DNA from: Bacteroidota bacterium | GTDB lineage: Bacteria; Bacteroidota; Bacteroidia; Chitinophagales; Chitinophagaceae | Reading direction: 5' to 3' | DNA length: 5,489 bases | NCBI GenBank assembly: GCA_947461985.1 | Contig: CANHNT010000140.1 | Span: 1-5,489 of the forward strand | Shown: piece by piece, positions 1 through 5,468 of the stretch | Position numbering within the stretch: the first letter of the stretch is position 1 | Layout: the number at the start of each line of letters is the position of its first letter | Made by a program: the position numbers and the translations under genes | The notes under the pieces: model-generated | Database searches by the model: none | Told to the model about the DNA's origin: nothing | The model's input: the letters and a program-made list of their open reading frames with translations, nothing else

Positions 1-252
1 GAAGCTACAACCGAAGGGGAAACACAAATAGAGTTAACTCAAAATTTTTTAAAAAAGCACAAACAATACATTACAGACGAAGAATTTTTAGCAACTGAAA
101 ATGCAATTGTAGAAATAAAAAAAGCAATTGATGCCAAAGATAAAAATGCCATCATGAAAGCAAATGAAGCGCTAAATACCATCAGTTCACCTTATGCCGA
201 ACGTGTAATGGATATTGCTGTTGCAGAAGCTATGAAAGGAAAAAAGGTCTAA
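1..252 (+). CDS. hscA: C-terminal end of an Hsp70-family chaperone, probably HscA (partial)
   Basis: The frame is open from the first base and ends at TAA (250-252), giving the last 83 residues of a protein whose start lies outside the window. The visible part is the helical lid that closes the substrate-binding domain of Hsp70 proteins. It has a charged helix (TDEEFLATENAIVEIKKAI), an acidic/basic turn (DAKDKNAI), then a final helix ending in SSPYAERVMDIAVAEAMKGKKV. The pattern of two small residues, an R-M pair, an alanine-rich stretch and a short basic tail (R..A..G..V) resembles the end of HscA, which releases Fe-S clusters from the scaffold IscU. DnaK proteins normally end in a longer disordered Gly/Glu-rich tail with a terminal EEVD-like motif, which is absent here. 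Hsp70 membership is fairly clear; HscA rather than DnaK or another Hsp70 is inferred from the tail alone. The gene converges on the leftward genes. Confidence 0.7.
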   Translation, partial: EATTEGETQIELTQNFLKKHKQYITDEEFLATENAIVEIKKAIDAKDKNAIMKANEALNTISSPYAERVMDIAVAEAMKGKKV

Positions 253-271
253 TATTATTCATTTTAGGAAT

Positions 272-308
272 AAAAAAAAGGCTGTCAATTTTGTTGACAG
301 CCTTTTTT
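272..308. terminator. Bidirectional intrinsic terminator between convergent genes
   Basis: The core stem is GGCTGTCAA (280-288) paired with TTGACAGCC (294-302), nine perfect pairs around the 5-nt loop TTTTG. It is extended by A residues 274-279 pairing with T residues 303-308. Read on + it ends in six T; read on - it ends in eight T (complement of 272-279). It starts about 20 nt after the Hsp70 stop and lies about 14 nt past the stop of the rhodanese-thioredoxin gene, so it can end both transcripts. Confidence 0.9.
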
Positions 309-322
309 ATGTTGTTTAAAAA

Positions 323-1045
323 TTATTTTAATTTCATTGCACTTACTAATTGTGCTTTGTCGGCAAAACCTTCAATATTCATTTCAACTTTTCCTTTTTT
401 ATAAAAAATCAATAAAGGAATATTCGTTACTTTCATTGATTCTGCAAGTGATTTATTTTCATCTACATCAATAGCAACCACTTTAACTTTTCCAGCGTAT
501 TCTTTTTCAATTTTAGCTAAAATTGGTTTCAATCTTTTACAAGGACCGCACCAAGTCGCATTAAAATCAATTAACACAGGAATCTCTCCGTTGGTTATTT
601 TTTCAAACTCTTCTTTACTCATTCCTTTCCAAGATGGATTGGCTTCGGCACCTGTTAATGGAAGTTGATCGCCTTTCCATTGCAAAATTCCACCTTGCAT
701 ATTGTAGACTTCTTTAAATCCATTTTTAGCAAAAATTTCCATCGCACTTCCACTTCTGCCACCCGAAAGGCAATAAATAAAAGTTGGTTTTGATTTGTCT
801 AGTTTTTTTATTTTTGCTTCAAAATCATTTCCATTAAAGTTAATATTAATGGCATTGGGTAAATGTTCTTCCATAAATTCACCTTCAGTTCTTACATCAA
901 CTAATTGATTGTTTTTCGTTTCAGCAAGTAGTTTCTGATACTCTAAAGTGGGAATTGTTTTTGTAATTGTTTTTGATTGTGCATTGTTGCTTTCACATGA
1001 GATTAAAGCAACCATCACTAATAAAAAAGTAAAAATTTTTGTCAT
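323..1045 (-). CDS. Rhodanese-thioredoxin fusion lipoprotein
   Basis: This 240-residue protein begins with a lipoprotein signal (MTKIFTFLLVMVALISC), with lipobox L-I-S-C and lipidated Cys17, so it should sit in the periplasm or outer membrane. Residues about 31-127 form a single rhodanese domain. It has the usual VDVR-EF--HLPNAININ segment and the active-site loop CLSGGRS, with catalytic Cys92, which carries a persulfide in this family. Residues about 136-240 form a thioredoxin domain with the redox motif WCGPC (165-169), preceded by LIDFNATW, and the cis-proline P210 in TNIP. Both active sites are intact. The pairing suggests that the thioredoxin half reduces or recycles the rhodanese persulfide, or that the protein handles periplasmic thiols; this is inference. 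The first ATG is chosen because it gives a complete signal peptide. The gene has terminators on both sides, so it is probably transcribed alone. No clear Shine-Dalgarno sequence precedes it. Confidence 0.93.
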   Translation of the reverse strand: MTKIFTFLLVMVALISCESNNAQSKTITKTIPTLEYQKLLAETKNNQLVDVRTEGEFMEEHLPNAININFNGNDFEAKIKKLDKSKPTFIYCLSGGRSGSAMEIFAKNGFKEVYNMQGGILQWKGDQLPLTGAEANPSWKGMSKEEFEKITNGEIPVLIDFNATWCGPCKRLKPILAKIEKEYAGKVKVVAIDVDENKSLAESMKVTNIPLLIFYKKGKVEMNIEGFADKAQLVSAMKLK

Positions 1046-1049
1046 GTTA

Positions 1050-1057
1050 CAAATTTA
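1050..1057 (-). promoter_or_regulatory. Possible Bacteroidota -7 box (TAAATTTG) of the rhodanese-thioredoxin gene
   Basis: On the - strand, TAAATTTG matches the Bacteroidota -7 consensus TAnnTTTG exactly and ends four bases before the ATG. It directly follows the T tract of the upstream terminator. I see no convincing -33 TTG element at the right distance, because that position falls inside the terminator hairpin. If used, transcription would start at or very near the ATG. In AT-rich DNA the match could be chance. Confidence 0.25.
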
Positions 1058-1089
1058 AAAAAAAGCCGTAAAGATTTACTTTACGGCTT
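1057..1089 (-). terminator. Intrinsic terminator of the DHH-FKBP operon
   Basis: The stem AAGCCGTAAAG (1063-1073) pairs perfectly with CTTTACGGCTT (1079-1089) around the 5-nt loop ATTTA, giving 11 pairs. Read on the - strand it is followed by eight T (complement of 1057-1064). It lies about 26 nt past the stop codon of the last FKBP gene, so it should end the leftward operon before the rhodanese-thioredoxin gene. On the + strand only short T runs follow, so it looks one-directional. Confidence 0.88.
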
Positions 1090-1115
1090 GTTAATTACAA
1101 TTATTGAAATGTTAT

Positions 1116-1997
1116 TTACTTAGCGTCTAACATTTGAACATTAAAAATTAAAACGCTGTTTGCAGGAATTCCTTTAGGATTGTTAGGATTGCCAGGCATT
1201 TCTTGTTTGCCATAAGCCATAGAAGAAGGCACAATTAAAGTTGCTTTTGCTCCTTTATTTAATAATGCAATTCCTTCGTCCCAACCTTTAATCACTTGAC
1301 CAGTACCTAATTTAAATTTAAATGTTTCAACATGACTAAATGTAGGGTCTTCATTTGAATCAAATTTAGTTCCATCTAATAAAGTTCCTGTGTAATTCAT
1401 TGAAACTTCTTGTCCTTTTGATGGATTAGCACCCGTTCCTGGTTGTGTGATTACATAGTACAATCCTGAAGCTGTTTTTTGTGCACTGATGTTATTCTTT
1501 TTCAAATATTCTTGAATTAATTTATCATCTATAGAATTTTGCTCACTGCTAGCAGCTTCTTGTTCCTTTTTATATTCTTCTTGCGTTTTTATTGAAATCA
1601 TATTTACATAAAATGTAACTGTATCGCCACTTTTTGCAAACGGAGGCATTTGTCCTCTAAACAATGAGTCAGCTACACAACGAATGACTGCACTATCGCC
1701 TTCACTTAATAACATAAAACCCTCCATTGGATCGCCATTGAAAGCCGCTTTTTGGATCATTGTTTCAACGGGCTCACCTTGATTCATTGTGTATGAATTG
1801 AAAATAGTGCTGTCACTTAAATTGGTTTTTATGTGCATTTTTATTACACTCCCTTCTTTTGCAAGTTTATCTCCTTTTACATCTTTTACAATCATGTATT
1901 CTAAACCAGATTTTAGTTTAGTGAATTTTTTTCCTTTACATGAAAATAAAGAAATTGAAATAAGTGCTACACTTAACGCGATTTTTAACTTGTTCAT
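1116..1997 (-). CDS. Two-module FKBP-type peptidyl-prolyl isomerase lipoprotein
   Basis: This 293-residue protein is predicted to be a membrane-anchored proline cis-trans isomerase. The signal peptide ends in the lipobox L-F-S-C, giving lipidated Cys20. The residues just after it are basic (KGKK), which does not suggest surface export. Residues about 28-140 form an FKBP-like module that has lost the active-site aromatics: F-N-S replaces F-D-S, MEGF stands where VIxGWxEG is expected, and no AYG is present. A charged helix follows (about 137-170). Residues about 176-292 form a canonical FKBP domain. It keeps the pocket residues expected from FKBP12: Y202, F212-D213, F226, V235-I236, W239, Y262 and F285. 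It contains a short NEDPTFSHV insertion after FDS, also seen in the first FKBP gene of the operon. It is the last gene of the operon, 37 nt after the preceding stop, and a terminator follows. Bacteroidota lipoprotein isomerases include the gliding protein GldI, but this double-module form is longer, so no symbol is given. Confidence 0.93.
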   Translation of the reverse strand: MNKLKIALSVALISISLFSCKGKKFTKLKSGLEYMIVKDVKGDKLAKEGSVIKMHIKTNLSDSTIFNSYTMNQGEPVETMIQKAAFNGDPMEGFMLLSEGDSAVIRCVADSLFRGQMPPFAKSGDTVTFYVNMISIKTQEEYKKEQEAASSEQNSIDDKLIQEYLKKNNISAQKTASGLYYVITQPGTGANPSKGQEVSMNYTGTLLDGTKFDSNEDPTFSHVETFKFKLGTGQVIKGWDEGIALLNKGAKATLIVPSSMAYGKQEMPGNPNNPKGIPANSVLIFNVQMLDAK

Positions 1998-2034
1998 TTT
2001 ATTTTATTTATTATTGTTTATTTAAATTGTTTAA
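1998..2034 (-). promoter_or_regulatory. Short intergenic gap before the last FKBP gene
   Basis: These 37 bases are almost entirely A and T. Read on the - strand, the start codon follows an A-rich run with no G-rich Shine-Dalgarno sequence, which is typical of Bacteroidota starts. I see no hairpin and no good TAnnTTTG box, so read-through from the upstream gene is the likely source of transcript. Confidence 0.45.
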
Positions 2035-3378
2035 TTATTTTATGATTTGTAAAAGTTCTACATCAAAAACCAATATTTCATTCGCTTTAATAACGCCTCC
2101 TGCTCCATTAGTACCATAACTCAATGCTGAAGGGATGATTAATTTTCCTTGTCCCCCTTCTTCTAGTAAAGGAATTCCTTCTGTCCAACCTCTTATAACG
2201 CCAGATAAAGGGAATGTTATTGGTTCATTTCTGTCATAAGATGAATCAAATTTAGTTCCATCTAATAAGGTTCCTTTGTAATGTACTTTTACTTGATCAG
2301 CAGCAGTGGCATGTTTACCATTTCCTTTTTTATCAATTACGTAATATAAACCAGAAGCCGTTTTTTGTGCTTTTAAGTTATTCTTTTTGATAAAATCTTG
2401 CATCAATTGATCTTGAACAATTGGATCTGGAGAATTTGCTGATCCCACTGCAGGAGTAGCTTCTACTGGAGCTTCAATAACTTCTGGCTCAGGGTTAATT
2501 TTAATTAATTCAACATCAAATAACAAAACTTCATTTGCTTTGATAGTTGATCCTGGAGGCGCATTTTGACCATAAGCCAATGAGGAAGGAATTAACAAAG
2601 TTCCTTTTCCACCTTCTTCTAATAAAGGAATTCCTTCTGTCCAACCTTTAATAACACCTGATAAAGGAAATTCTACTGGCTGACCTCTATCATAAGATGA
2701 GTCAAATGTAGAACCATCTAATTTGTATCCTTTGTAATGTACTTTTACTTTATCAGCAGCAGTAGCATGTTTGCCATTTCCTTTTTTATCAATTACATAA
2801 TAAATTCCAGAAGCGGTTTTTTCTGTTTTTAAGTTTTTAGATTTAATGTATTCTTTCAGTAATTTATCATCGATGCCATTTTGAGCTTTAGATGCAATTG
2901 CTTTTTCAGCATCTGCTTCTTCTTTCGATTTTACTGAAAATATTTTTACTTCATACGAAACCATGTCGCCACTTTTTGCAAATGGAGGCATTGGACTTCC
3001 TTTAAAAGCAGTGTCAATAGGTAAACGAAGAATAGCGCTATCACCAGCTGTAAGTAAAGCAAAGCCTTCCATAAACGCACCCAAGAATTGTTTTGTCAAG
3101 GGTTGCTCAATCGGTTCGTTGTTATTCATTTTGTATGAATCAAACATCGATGAATCGGCAATTTTTGTACGAATGTGCATTTTTACGACGCTCCCATCTT
3201 GAATGAATTTAGTGCCTGCTACATCATTTAGCATGTTACACTCTAACTTATTTGCAGTCTTAATTGTAAAACTTTTTTTCGTTGGAGTTGCCTTTTTTAC
3301 TGCTGTTGTTTTTTGAGCCATGGTAACGCTACCTGTTAATAATAGGGTAGCACAGGCTAATGAAATTTTCTTTATCAT
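2035..3378 (-). CDS. Three-module exported FKBP-type peptidyl-prolyl isomerase
   Basis: This 447-residue protein starts with a Sec signal peptide (MIKKISLACATLLLTG...), probably cleaved at TMA-Q near residue 21, with no usable lipobox. It should be soluble in the periplasm. A K/T-rich stretch leads to a degenerate FKBP-like module (about 41-153). This keeps MFDSY but lacks the catalytic Trp and Tyr. Two canonical FKBP domains follow. The first (about 189-294) has Y215, F225-D226, F237, V242-I243, W246, Y269 and F287. The second (about 341-446) has Y367, F377-D378, F389, V394-I395, W398, Y421 and F438. An acidic, Pro/Ala-rich linker (295-322) separates them. The two canonical units are a recent duplication. 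The start ATG overlaps the upstream stop (ATGA), supporting translational coupling. The family catalyses proline isomerisation and assists folding; two active domains in one chain may raise avidity for extended clients (inference). Confidence 0.94.
   Translation of the reverse strand: MIKKISLACATLLLTGSVTMAQKTTAVKKATPTKKSFTIKTANKLECNMLNDVAGTKFIQDGSVVKMHIRTKIADSSMFDSYKMNNNEPIEQPLTKQFLGAFMEGFALLTAGDSAILRLPIDTAFKGSPMPPFAKSGDMVSYEVKIFSVKSKEEADAEKAIASKAQNGIDDKLLKEYIKSKNLKTEKTASGIYYVIDKKGNGKHATAADKVKVHYKGYKLDGSTFDSSYDRGQPVEFPLSGVIKGWTEGIPLLEEGGKGTLLIPSSLAYGQNAPPGSTIKANEVLLFDVELIKINPEPEVIEAPVEATPAVGSANSPDPIVQDQLMQDFIKKNNLKAQKTASGLYYVIDKKGNGKHATAADQVKVHYKGTLLDGTKFDSSYDRNEPITFPLSGVIRGWTEGIPLLEEGGQGKLIIPSALSYGTNGAGGVIKANEILVFDVELLQIIK
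2041..2412 (-). repeat. FKBP module repeat, copy B (C-terminal unit)
   Basis: This segment encodes residues 323-446 of the three-module FKBP protein and repeats the segment at 2497-2868 with a period of 456 bases (152 codons). By hand count about 70% of residues are identical. There is a long identical run from KTASG through the HATAAD loop, and another around WTEGIPLLEEGG. One codon is missing near the AYG/SYG loop. DNA similarity is visible too, for example around 2321-2340 against 2777-2796. Confidence 0.9.
2497..2868 (-). repeat. FKBP module repeat, copy A (middle unit)
   Basis: This segment encodes residues 171-294 of the same protein, from the helical hinge (DDKLLKEYIKSKNL) through the end of the first canonical FKBP domain. 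It is the partner of the 2041-2412 copy. The repeated unit includes both the hinge helix and the catalytic domain, which marks the natural module boundary. The acidic Pro/Ala linker lies between the copies and is not duplicated. Confidence 0.9.
3375..3378 (-). promoter_or_regulatory. ATGA stop-start overlap between two FKBP genes
   Basis: On the - strand the bases ATGA hold the start codon of the three-module FKBP gene (3378-3376) and the stop codon of the upstream FKBP gene (3377-3375). This arrangement is the classic sign of coupled translation and fixes the downstream start. Confidence 0.85.
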
Positions 3379-4445
3379 TTTATTTCTGTTTTAATCGTTT
3401 CTGTTTTAGGGGTTTCTGTTTTAGTTTTTATATTATTTAATTGTACGTCAAATATTAGTATTGAGTTCGCAGGAATTTTGGCTTGCCCTTGTGCGCCATA
3501 TCCATTTCTTGATGGAATATATAAGGTGGCTTTGCTGTTTTGAGGTAAAAACCCAATGGTTTCATCCCAACCTTTAATTACTCTGTTGGCTCCTAAAGGA
3601 AATTCAAATGGTTGCACATGATGGAAACTGGTGTCTTCATTTGAGTCAAACTTTGTTCCATCCAATAATTTTCCTGTGTAGTTCATCACTACGGTATCGC
3701 CATTTTTAGGAAAAGCACCTTCGCCTTTTTCGTTGATGGTATAATAAGTTCCTAAAGGTGTTTTTAAGGGTGTGATATTATTTTTAGTAAAATAAGCTTG
3801 TAATTCTTTTTCTTCTTTGGCTGTATTTTTTGATTGTTCTTTCTGTTGTTTGTCCATTTGCTCTTTCATTTGTTTTTGAAAAGCAGCTTGTTGTTCTTTC
3901 TGAACCTCTTCTTTTGTTTTTACAGAGACTAATTTAATGAAATAAAATACTTTATCTCCTTTTTTGATAAAATCAGGTTTTTTAGTTTTCGAATTAGTAA
4001 AAACAGCATCTGCATCAGCCATGCAAATCATACTGTCGCCAGGAGTCATTAAAGTAATTGCTTCAATAATATCTCCTTTAAAAGCAGGTTTGTTGATGCC
4101 AAATTCAATGGGCTTGTTTTTATTCACTGCTCTTGAATTATACATCAAACGATTATTTACTGCAGAAAGTAAATGAACTTTAATCATGTCCCCTTCCTTC
4201 GGTTTTGGACTCGTGGGCTTATCCATCATAAACACATATTCTAAATTTGCGTTTATTTTTTTCATAGCTGGCATTGCAGGTGCAAGTTGAGGTTGTGGTG
4301 CTGCAATAGCAGGAACAGGGGTTAGTTTAGGAGCAACTTGTGCTGCATTGGTGTTGGGCTTACTATTTAGTGTAGGTTTTACTTGCGCAAAAGTTACCGT
4401 ACTAATAATACTTAATAATCCTACTAATTTGATTGTTCGTAACAT
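3375..4445 (-). CDS. Two-module exported FKBP-type peptidyl-prolyl isomerase with coiled-coil hinge
   Basis: This 356-residue protein has a Sec signal peptide, probably cleaved at TFA-Q (about residue 20), with no lipobox. A low-complexity Pro/Ala/Gln stretch (about 22-62) follows and probably acts as a spacer. Residues about 64-177 form a degenerate FKBP-like module, the most diverged of the three in this operon, lacking Trp and Tyr at the active site. A Gln/Lys/Glu-rich segment (about 178-216) should form a long helix or coiled coil. Residues about 228-340 form the canonical FKBP domain with Y256, F266-D267, F280, V289-I290, W293, Y316 and F332, plus a NEDTSFHHV insertion. The tail (342-356) is three tandem KTETx-like pentapeptides. 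The gene overlaps the DHH gene by 22 nt and the next FKBP gene by 4 nt, so it is translationally linked on both sides. I considered GldI because of the family, but the domain layout and missing lipobox do not support the name. Confidence 0.92.
   Translation of the reverse strand: MLRTIKLVGLLSIISTVTFAQVKPTLNSKPNTNAAQVAPKLTPVPAIAAPQPQLAPAMPAMKKINANLEYVFMMDKPTSPKPKEGDMIKVHLLSAVNNRLMYNSRAVNKNKPIEFGINKPAFKGDIIEAITLMTPGDSMICMADADAVFTNSKTKKPDFIKKGDKVFYFIKLVSVKTKEEVQKEQQAAFQKQMKEQMDKQQKEQSKNTAKEEKELQAYFTKNNITPLKTPLGTYYTINEKGEGAFPKNGDTVVMNYTGKLLDGTKFDSNEDTSFHHVQPFEFPLGANRVIKGWDETIGFLPQNSKATLYIPSRNGYGAQGQAKIPANSILIFDVQLNNIKTKTETPKTETIKTEIK
3378..3422 (-). repeat. 15-base tandem repeat encoding a pentapeptide tail
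   Basis: Three consecutive 15-nt units at the extreme 3' end of the first FKBP gene encode KTETP, KTETI and KTEIK (residues 342-356). The 11-mer TTTCTGTTTTA (on +) recurs at 3383, 3398 and 3413, exactly 15 bases apart. The repeat runs right up to the stop codon and touches the next gene's start, so copy-number change would alter only the charged tail. Confidence 0.85.
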
Positions 4446-5449
4446 TGTTGTAATATATTTTTATGTTCTAAAATTGCATTTGTTAATTTTTCAAGGGTTT
4501 TTTCAAGCGATTCATCAGACTTTCCTCCTGCTTCATTGGCGTGTCCGCCACCGCTAAAGTAGGTTCTTGCAAATTCATTCACGTTAAAATTTCCTTTACT
4601 TCTAAACGACATCCGAATTTCATTTTCTCTTTCAGAGATAAAGATAGAAAAAATCACATTTTTCAAACTTAAAGGGAAGTTAACAACGCCTTCGGTGTCA
4701 CCTGTATTAATATTGTATTCGTTTAATTCTGTTCGACTAATGGCAATCAATGAAGTATGACAATCAGCGATTAAATTCATTTTTTTAGACAATACAAACC
4801 CTAAAAAACGCAATCTGTTTTCGTTGTAATTATCATAAACAGCTTCATGAATAGGAGCTGTTTTTAAGCCTTTCGACATTAAATCGGAAACCATTGCATG
4901 CACACTGGCAGTGGTACAAGGAAATTTGAAGGATCCCGTATCCGTCATTGTTCCTGCATAAAGGCATTTTGCAATGTCTAAATTAATTAAGGCATTGTCA
5001 CCACAGCTATTGATGAAATCATACACCATTTCACACGTACTGCTTTTTGAGGAGAGGCTAATGCCAAAGTCAAATGATTCATCAGGAGATAAATGATGGT
5101 CAATCATTACTTTTTTACCTTTAAATTTTTCTAAAACAGGCGCAAACGATTTTGTTCTAGAAAGATTATTAAAATCTAAGCAGAATAAATAATCACTGTT
5201 GTCGAGCCATTTAGAAGCTTCAACAGCTTGCGTTTCAAAATTTAGAACGGTTTCTGATTTTGGCATCCATAAAATAAAATCGGGCATTGCATTGGGTGAA
5301 ATCACGATGCAATCATGCCCTTTCATTTTAAAATAGTGCCATAAACCCAATGTTGAGCCCAGTGCATCTGCGTCAGGATTGTAGTGATGCGTAATCACAA
5401 TTTTTTTTGGAACATTAAGTTCTGGAAGTAAATCCTGTATTGGCTTCAT
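4424..5449 (-). CDS. nrnA: DHH/DHHA1 phosphoesterase, NrnA-like oligoribonuclease / pAp phosphatase
   Basis: This 341-residue cytoplasmic enzyme has all the DHH-family metal-binding motifs. Motif I is THHYNPDADALGS (D26, D28), motif II is LDFN (D92), motif III is DHH (117-119) and motif IV is TMTDTGSF (D170). The C-terminal DHHA1 domain carries the substrate-binding glycine motif GGGHANEAGG (300-309). The family hydrolyses short oligoribonucleotides (nanoRNA) and the 3'-phosphate of pAp; relatives cleave pApA from c-di-AMP breakdown, so the exact substrate is not certain. The length is close to that of standalone NrnA proteins, and there are no PAS, GGDEF or transmembrane segments, which argues against GdpP. 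The chosen ATG is the first in frame and lies 10-25 residues before motif I, as in the family. It is the first gene of the operon in view. Its 3' end (TAG) overlaps the following FKBP gene by 22 nt in another frame. Confidence 0.93.
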   Translation of the reverse strand: MKPIQDLLPELNVPKKIVITHHYNPDADALGSTLGLWHYFKMKGHDCIVISPNAMPDFILWMPKSETVLNFETQAVEASKWLDNSDYLFCLDFNNLSRTKSFAPVLEKFKGKKVMIDHHLSPDESFDFGISLSSKSSTCEMVYDFINSCGDNALINLDIAKCLYAGTMTDTGSFKFPCTTASVHAMVSDLMSKGLKTAPIHEAVYDNYNENRLRFLGFVLSKKMNLIADCHTSLIAISRTELNEYNINTGDTEGVVNFPLSLKNVIFSIFISERENEIRMSFRSKGNFNVNEFARTYFSGGGHANEAGGKSDESLEKTLEKLTNAILEHKNILQQCYEQSN

Positions 5450-5460
5450 AAAATAGTCTG

Positions 5461-5468
5461 CAAATTTG
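5461..5468 (-). promoter_or_regulatory. Weak candidate -7 box upstream of the DHH-FKBP operon
   Basis: CAAATTTG on the - strand matches seven of eight positions of TAnnTTTG and ends 11 bases before the ATG of the DHH gene. It sits within the perfect 10-bp palindrome GCAAATTTGC (5460-5469). No clear -33 TTG is visible in the 21 bases that remain upstream, and the window ends there. The operon may instead be read through from a gene outside the window. Confidence 0.22.

Noticed and set aside
1789..2025. Open frame on the + strand opposite the start of the last FKBP gene
   Set aside because: It is antisense to a well-supported lipoprotein gene, its sequence mirrors the complementary codons, and it has no recognisable domain or start context.
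2963..3202. Open frame on the + strand inside the three-module FKBP gene
   Set aside because: It is fully antisense to a conserved FKBP-like module and shows no protein family features.
3340..3378. Lipobox S-L-A-C at residues 6-9 of the three-module FKBP protein
   Set aside because: The cysteine is too close to the start, leaving almost no hydrophobic core before it. The hydrophobic stretch continues beyond it to a normal signal peptidase I site at TMA-Q.
3383..3423. Regularly spaced 11-mers as a CRISPR-like array
   Set aside because: The units are contiguous 15-nt in-frame coding repeats with no spacers of unique sequence, and they encode the tail of an FKBP protein.
3964..4176. Open frame on the + strand inside the first FKBP gene
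   Set aside because: It is a short antisense shadow of the N-terminal module with no independent support.
3375..4445. Assignment of an FKBP gene here as gldI (gliding motility isomerase)
   Set aside because: GldI is a lipoprotein isomerase of the same family, but this protein lacks a lipobox and has an extra module. No other gliding gene is visible, so the name would be a guess.
4348..4557. Open frame on the + strand across the DHH-FKBP junction
   Set aside because: It is antisense to both real genes; its hydrophobic stretch comes from the complement of the signal peptide region.
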